Shown: positions 6,650-8,275 of the stretch, piece after piece | How positions within the stretch are numbered: position 1 is the stretch's first letter | How the letters are laid out: the number at the start of each line of letters is the position of its first letter | NCBI GenBank assembly: GCA_964609775.1 | Contig: CAZSSJ010000030.1 | Span: 1 to 8,275, forward strand | Origin: CAZNUP01 sp964609775 | GTDB taxonomy: Bacteria; Patescibacteriota; Microgenomatia; JAMCZE01 | Reading direction: 5' to 3' | DNA length: 8,275 bases | Notes under the pieces: model-generated | Database searches by the model: none | Told to the model about the DNA's origin: nothing | Seen by the model: the letters and a program-made list of their open reading frames with translations, nothing else | Made by a program: the position numbers and the translations under genes

Positions 6650-6888
6650 TGCTGACAGTAACAGAAATCGAACCACAAACCGGCACACCACCAGCCACCG
6701 AAGTCGTAGCACCAACTGCCCCTCCCCCGACAGACACCCAGACCTCAACAGTCCCAGTAGCTGAAAAAGAAGGAGTTGAACACGAAGCCACGACCGATAC
6801 CCCCGGAACGAGCCCCGCCCTAGCAGCTCTCAGCACCCGAAGAAGTCAAACCGCAAGAAGTATTATTAGCGGTCGCAGACTAAGATAA
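6649..6888 (+). CDS. Small Pro/Thr/Glu-rich hypothetical protein, possibly frameshifted
   Basis: I do not recognise this ORF (79 aa), and it may not be a gene. Residues 1-62 are acidic and disorder-like (EIEPQTGTPPATEVVAP, then PVAEKEGVEHEATTD), with codons that look coding in phase. The last 17 residues switch to basic and Arg/Ser-rich, which looks like an out-of-frame tail. Another frame from about 6836 reads PEEVKPQEVLLAVAD and then a stop, which matches the acidic style of the first part. One extra base near 6832-6836 would explain this, although a TAG sits in that second frame just upstream, so the shift must occur after it. There is no Shine-Dalgarno sequence, and the ATG overlaps the -35 box of the opposing promoter. 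It could be a decayed gene end, a small disordered protein or chance. Confidence 0.3.
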   Translation: MLTVTEIEPQTGTPPATEVVAPTAPPPTDTQTSTVPVAEKEGVEHEATTDTPGTSPALAALSTRRSQTARSIISGRRLR

Positions 6889-6930
6889 CAACCCTCTTCT
6901 TCGTCACTTTCTCCTTCCCTGCACCTGTTT

Positions 6931-6959
6931 TTGCATTTAAAAGAAGCCGGGATTATAAT
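6931..6959 (+). promoter_or_regulatory. Strong sigma70-type promoter for the methyltransferase pair
   Basis: TTGCAT (-35, 6931-6936) and a perfect TATAAT (-10, 6954-6959) are separated by 17 nt. +1 would be about 6966, 33 nt before the methyltransferase ATG. This is the best promoter match in the window, and its position fits the start of the rightward pair. Confidence 0.8.
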
Positions 6960-6985
6960 CTAACCATTATATGATCACCATCTTT

Positions 6986-6991
6986 AGGAGG
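6986..6991 (+). promoter_or_regulatory. Consensus ribosome binding site AGGAGG
   Basis: A perfect AGGAGG lies 7 nt before the ATG at 6999 and fixes the start of the rRNA methyltransferase. It is the strongest Shine-Dalgarno sequence in the window; the leftward genes have weak or absent ones. Confidence 0.9.
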
Positions 6992-6998
6992 TTCCACC

Positions 6999-7823
6999 AT
7001 GTCCAAACTCAGGCGGAAGCTCCTTTCCCAGAATTTTCTTCACTCCCGGCAGCTAGTTAAAAAACTAGTCAAGACCTCCTCCCTTGGCAAAAACGACCTC
7101 GTTCTTGAAATCGGCCCCGGCAGGGGAATCATCACTGAACAACTAATCTCCCGTGCTCAACACGTCCTCGCCGTCGAGCTCGACGCTCGTTGGTACCACT
7201 ATCTTCAAAATAAATTCATCGGAGTAGAGAACCTCACACCTTATCAAGGCGATATTTTGACTTTCCCCCTACCCAACCTCCCGTACAAAGTTTTTTCCAA
7301 TCCGCCCTTTGCCATTGAAGGCCAAATCATCCGCAAGATCATCGACGCTCCCAACCCGCCCGAAGATTGCTACCTTGTTGTTATGAAAGAGTTAGCCTAC
7401 CGTCTCTCCGCTCCCCACCAAGAAAACCAGTTTTCCCTGACCCACAAACCCTGGTTCAACTTCTCGATCGTCCACCATTTCCGTCCCACTGATTTCACCC
7501 CTTTCTCAAACGTCGACTCGGTCCTGTTTCGCTTCACTAAACGTCAGACCCCGCTTCTACCTGAATCTGAACGCAACGCTTTCCAAAATTTCATTGCCGA
7601 AGCTTTCGGCCACGGCCTCCCACTTAGCCACAATCTGAAGGAAAGATGGGAAAGATGGGAAAGATGGGAAAGACAAAAAATCCAGAAAGTCTTAAACAAA
7701 CTTGGCCTTCAGAAACACACTTTACCTAATCGCTTGCCCCTCTCAACCTGGCTTTGTCTGTATAAAGAACTTGTCTCTCCCGTTGATCGCAGTAAAATCC
7801 CATTACATGAAACAAATTCTTAA
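6999..7823 (+). CDS. rRNA adenine N6-methyltransferase, KsgA/Erm family (Erm-like)
   Basis: An SAM-dependent enzyme that methylates adenine in rRNA (274 aa). Motifs in order: SQNFL (10-14), the SAM loop VLEIGPGRG (35-43), acidic E60 in AVELD, GDI (84-86) and the catalytic NPPF (101-104). The segment KPWFNFSIVHHF (150-161) followed by DFTPFSNVDSVLFRFTKRQTPL (165-186) is closer to Erm 23S rRNA A2058 methyltransferases than to the 16S enzyme RsmA/KsgA. The C-terminal LSTWLCLYKEL (248-258) also fits Erm. Residues 215-225 (ERWERWERWER) come from a 9-bp tandem array. A strong promoter and ribosome binding site precede it. It overlaps the next methyltransferase by 17 nt. Its wobble positions are C-rich, unlike the leftward genes. 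The family is certain; Erm versus RsmA is a motif-based judgement, and whether it confers any resistance is unknown. Confidence 0.88.
   Translation: MSKLRRKLLSQNFLHSRQLVKKLVKTSSLGKNDLVLEIGPGRGIITEQLISRAQHVLAVELDARWYHYLQNKFIGVENLTPYQGDILTFPLPNLPYKVFSNPPFAIEGQIIRKIIDAPNPPEDCYLVVMKELAYRLSAPHQENQFSLTHKPWFNFSIVHHFRPTDFTPFSNVDSVLFRFTKRQTPLLPESERNAFQNFIAEAFGHGLPLSHNLKERWERWERWERQKIQKVLNKLGLQKHTLPNRLPLSTWLCLYKELVSPVDRSKIPLHETNS
7641..7673 (+). repeat. 9-bp tandem array in the methyltransferase gene
   Basis: GAAAGATGG is repeated three times (7641-7649, 7650-7658, 7659-7667), followed by a partial GAAAGA (7668-7673). It encodes ERW units in the C-terminal helical region after LKERW. The unit is a multiple of 3, so copy number can change without breaking the frame. 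Confidence 0.9.
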
Positions 7824-8275
7824 TATCCCTTCCTTCTATGACCGGGTCGGCTACCGCTGGCTTGAAAAGGACGAAGGCAATCGGACAAAAAAGGAATTAC
7901 GCTACATTACTAGGGAGATACCACCAGGAAGCCAAATAATCGAGTGCGGTTGTGGCTATGGCCGCATCGCCATCCCTCTTTCCCAAATGGGCTACGTAGT
8001 CTTCGCTTTTGACCAGTCCAAAATCATGCTCCAAGAAATAAAGCGACGGTCTGCCCTAACAAAAACTTCCAACCTCGCCATCGCTGCCGTCGACCTTCCC
8101 AATCCAGAATCCCTTCCCGAAGCCGACACCATCCTCTTTATGTGGGGGACCTTCGCCAACATCCCCAAACAAAAACAGCTTGCTGCCTTAAGAAAATATG
8201 CCTCCCTCCTAAAACCCGCAGGGAAAACCCTCCTTGAACTTCCCGATATTGACCTCAAAGAATACCCCCAGATGA
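7807..8275 (+). CDS. Class I SAM-dependent methyltransferase, 3' end beyond window
   Basis: An open frame from ATG at 7807 to the window end, giving 156 residues with no stop. The SAM-binding motif I is IIECGCGYGRIAIPL (about 48-62), followed by the acidic end of strand 2 in VFAFDQSKIML (69-79), a strand 4-type segment ADTILFMWGTFANIP (106-120) and LLKPAGKTLLELP (133-145). This is a methyltransferase domain like those acting on small molecules or lipids; the substrate cannot be told. The N-terminal SFYDRVGYRWL (9-19) resembles the lead-in of such enzymes. The start overlaps the upstream gene by 17 nt in another frame with no clear Shine-Dalgarno sequence, so translation is probably coupled. 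C-rich wobble positions match its plus-strand partner. Confidence 0.85.
   Translation, partial: MKQILNIPSFYDRVGYRWLEKDEGNRTKKELRYITREIPPGSQIIECGCGYGRIAIPLSQMGYVVFAFDQSKIMLQEIKRRSALTKTSNLAIAAVDLPNPESLPEADTILFMWGTFANIPKQKQLAALRKYASLLKPAGKTLLELPDIDLKEYPQM

Noticed and set aside
6263..6748. 161-residue minus-strand frame over the ligase start and its promoter
   Set aside because: It overlaps conserved ligase codons in another frame. The hydrophobic look comes from G/T-rich sequence, with no family motif.
6838..6903. CGAAGAAG/CTTCTTCG inverted repeat as a terminator or operator
   Set aside because: The arms are 8 bp with about 50 nt between them and no T-run follows; it is too weak to call.
7992..8258. 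88-residue minus-strand frame
   Set aside because: Antisense to the second methyltransferase, whose SAM motifs are clear.

Overview
The window looks like part of a Candidate Phyla Radiation (Patescibacteria) genome, most likely Microgenomates-like. The assignment is an inference. It rests on a large DUF4012 envelope protein, compact gene packing with 4-17 nt overlaps, and short in-frame repeat inserts that I recall as typical of such genomes. No 16S rRNA or other decisive phylogenetic marker is present. Five genes end in TGA, so the standard bacterial code applies rather than the recoded UGA of Gracilibacteria and Absconditabacteria.

Left and centre (51-6588, minus strand): five genes read leftwards with little or no spacing. 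In transcription order they are an O-antigen ligase/polymerase-like membrane protein (6588-5158), a Wzx/MATE-like polysaccharide flippase (5145-3829), an RNase HI-like nuclease (3793-3251), a single-pass DUF4012 protein (3190-692) and ribosomal protein bL25 (695-51). A candidate sigma70-type promoter lies upstream of the ligase. A second lies just before the DUF4012 gene, placed so that its transcript could be nearly leaderless. The ligase, flippase and DUF4012 genes suggest a surface-glycan module that shares transcripts with housekeeping genes (RNase H, bL25).

Divergent spacer (6589-6998): this holds the minus-strand promoter, a small disordered Pro/Thr/Glu-rich ORF (6649-6888) that may be frameshifted, and a near-consensus sigma70 promoter plus a perfect AGGAGG ribosome binding site for the plus-strand genes.

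Right (6999-8275, plus strand): a KsgA/Erm-family rRNA adenine methyltransferase with Erm-like C-terminal motifs overlaps by 17 nt a second class I SAM methyltransferase, which is cut by the window end.

The most unusual feature is the density of short repeats inside coding sequence, all leaving the frame open. They are a 96-bp mosaic of imperfect palindromic units in RNase H, two sites of the same family in the ligase, a TTTGAGA heptamer array and a GGGTGTT-type array in the ligase, and a 9-bp array in the methyltransferase. No transposase, CRISPR array, tRNA or rRNA gene was seen, and no convincing terminator.
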